Origin: CAYSGX01 sp964518215
Lineage (GTDB): Bacteria; Bacteroidota; Bacteroidia; Chitinophagales; CAIOSU01
DNA: 53,274 bases
Assembly (NCBI GenBank): GCA_964518215.1
Contig: CAZFFP010000016.1
Span: forward strand, 1 to 53,274
Direction: 5' to 3'
The position numbers were made by a program, and so were the translations under genes. The notes under the pieces are model-generated. The model ran no database searches. It had not been told where the DNA came from and saw only the letters and a list, made by a program, of their open reading frames with translations. Positions 52,302-53,274 of this stretch are shown piece by piece. How positions within the stretch are numbered: the first letter of the stretch is position 1; every line of letters starts with the position of its first letter.

Positions 52302-53213
52302 CTGGAAAATTTCATACTCATAGGTTTGTGCATTATGTTGGGAATTGTTTTTCAGCGAGTGAAAGATTTTCCTGCCAACGCGCATTTATCGCTCAACAAT
52401 TTCATCATTTATGTTTCGCTGCCTGCGCTTACCTTAGTGCAGATTCCGCAGATAACATTAACTTCAAAATTGTGGATGCCTGTCGCCACTGCCTGGATAG
52501 TTTTTATAGCTGCCGCGATATTTTTCAAACTGCTCCAAAAACAATTCGGCTTCAACAATGCTACTTTGGGTTGTCTCATACTCACCTGCGGCTTGTTCAA
52601 CAGTTCGTTCATCGGTTATCCGGTGATGAAAGCCTTGTATGGCGAAGAAGGATTACAGTTAGCCATTATGGTGGACCAGCCCGGTTCTTTTTTGGTGTTG
52701 AGCACTTTAGGCATTGGTGTGGCTGCATATTTTTCGAGCGGTGTGCCCGATGCAAAAATTATTTTCAGAAAAATATTTTCCTTTCCACCGCTTTGGGGAT
52801 TCATTCTGGCGTTTATGATGCGAGTGTTCGGAATAGTGTATCCCCAACCTATTGAAGGTGCGTTAAAAATTTTAGCAGACACCATGATTCCGCTGGCGTT
52901 GATTTCTGTAGGGATGAATATTAAATTCAACATCAAAGAAGCCTTGCCAAAAGGCTTGTTTGCCGGATTATTTTATAAGTTACTGATGGCTCCTGCAATA
53001 CTTTTTGTGCTGTATGTCATTATTTTGAAAGCCACCGGACTTGAAGCCAAAGTGAGCGTGATGGAGGCGGCTATGGCACCCATGATTACGGGCGCGATTG
53101 TGGCATCGAAATACGGACTGCGCCCTGCATTGGCAAGTTTACTGGTGGGCATCGGAATTCCGCTTTCTTTTCTCACACTATGCTTGTGGTATTTTTTGTT
53201 GGAGTGGTTTTGA
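52302..53213 (+). CDS. AEC family transporter
   Basis: About 303 residues with ten hydrophobic segments. It opens ENFILIGLCIMLGIVFQRVK and contains NNFIIYVSLPALTLVQI, CGLFNSSFIGYPVM and MIPLALISVGMNIKF, the typical conserved stretches of the auxin efflux carrier (AEC) family, which exports or imports organic acids and related compounds across the inner membrane. The start is uncertain: the frame is open back to a GTG at 52218, but that part is unlike the family and overlaps the MITE-like element. A CTG at 52302 would give the expected N-terminus, though it is a rare initiator, so a nearby alternative or a mutated start is possible. The last 61 bases of the window hold no gene. Confidence 0.82.
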   Translation: MENFILIGLCIMLGIVFQRVKDFPANAHLSLNNFIIYVSLPALTLVQIPQITLTSKLWMPVATAWIVFIAAAIFFKLLQKQFGFNNATLGCLILTCGLFNSSFIGYPVMKALYGEEGLQLAIMVDQPGSFLVLSTLGIGVAAYFSSGVPDAKIIFRKIFSFPPLWGFILAFMMRVFGIVYPQPIEGALKILADTMIPLALISVGMNIKFNIKEALPKGLFAGLFYKLLMAPAILFVLYVIILKATGLEAKVSVMEAAMAPMITGAIVASKYGLRPALASLLVGIGIPLSFLTLCLWYFLLEWF

Positions 53214-53274
53214 ATCATTAGCGTTGCGTTTAGATAAAAAATAGTTCTTTGAAAGCGTTGTCATTATTGAGTTT

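Noticed and set aside
1..53274. tRNA, rRNA, known riboswitches and insertion sequences
   Set aside because: None was recognised by eye in the intergenic stretches I read; no transposase frame is present. A covariance-model scan would be needed to exclude small RNAs.

Overview
The window looks like chromosomal DNA of a Bacteroidota species, probably a free-living gliding or surface-associated type. The evidence is secreted proteins ending in type IX secretion (T9SS) sorting domains of both kinds (CHU_C/type B at 7521-16789, type A on the multicopper oxidase at 33835-35826), an SprF/PorP protein, the bacterial GGGP synthase family, and several TAnnTTTG promoter elements close to start codons. 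Shine-Dalgarno sequences are mostly absent; carbonic anhydrase has an exception. The sequence is fairly AT-rich outside the adhesin arrays. I saw no rRNA or tRNA gene, CRISPR array or transposase.

Layout. 1-5.0 kb: a secreted repeat protein cut by the window edge, a PIF1-type helicase and a sensor kinase. 5.2-6.7 kb: acpP-fabF, a fatty-acid synthesis pair. 7.5-20 kb: a surface module of two giant paralogous CHU_C adhesins, each with eight PKD-like repeats, then a PorE-like TPR/propeller/OmpA protein and an SprF-type partner. 20-25 kb: mutL-rhomboid, and a NarL-type response regulator with a fructosamine-kinase-family protein. 25-29 kb: a tight four-gene operon of permuted ATP-grasp, alpha-E, Anbu proteasome-like protease and transglutaminase. 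29.8-33.2 kb: surface glycan genes (O-antigen ligase, GT2, GT4). 33.3-39.1 kb, all minus: a broken XRE regulator, a T9SS-exported multicopper oxidase, rsgA, GGGP synthase, an MNT antitoxin with a deleted HepT partner, and a frameshifted deoxyhypusine-synthase-like gene. 39-45.8 kb: ACMSD-like decarboxylase, carbonic anhydrase, penicillin-acylase-family hydrolase, and a YhcG/DUF1016 nuclease gene bracketed by about 100-bp direct repeats. 45.9-53.3 kb: recQ, a PPM-type methyltransferase, L-2-hydroxyglutarate oxidase, an ALDH7 dehydrogenase and an AEC transporter.

The least explained parts are: (i) the twin adhesin arrays, whose repeats match position by position, so the whole array was copied after it was built while the N-terminal heads differ; (ii) the Anbu/ATP-grasp operon, a known but functionally obscure peptide-ligation and proteolysis module; (iii) the DUF1016 module between direct repeats carrying terminator-like hairpins, which now lie between a consensus promoter and the acylase gene; (iv) four genes in a state of decay (XRE with an in-frame stop, HepT with an internal deletion, a frameshifted deoxyhypusine-synthase-like gene, and an unidentified fragment before DUF1016); and (v) several intergenic palindromic repeat families, one hairpin of which shows a compensatory base-pair change between two copies.

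All family assignments come from reading motifs by eye. No database search was run.
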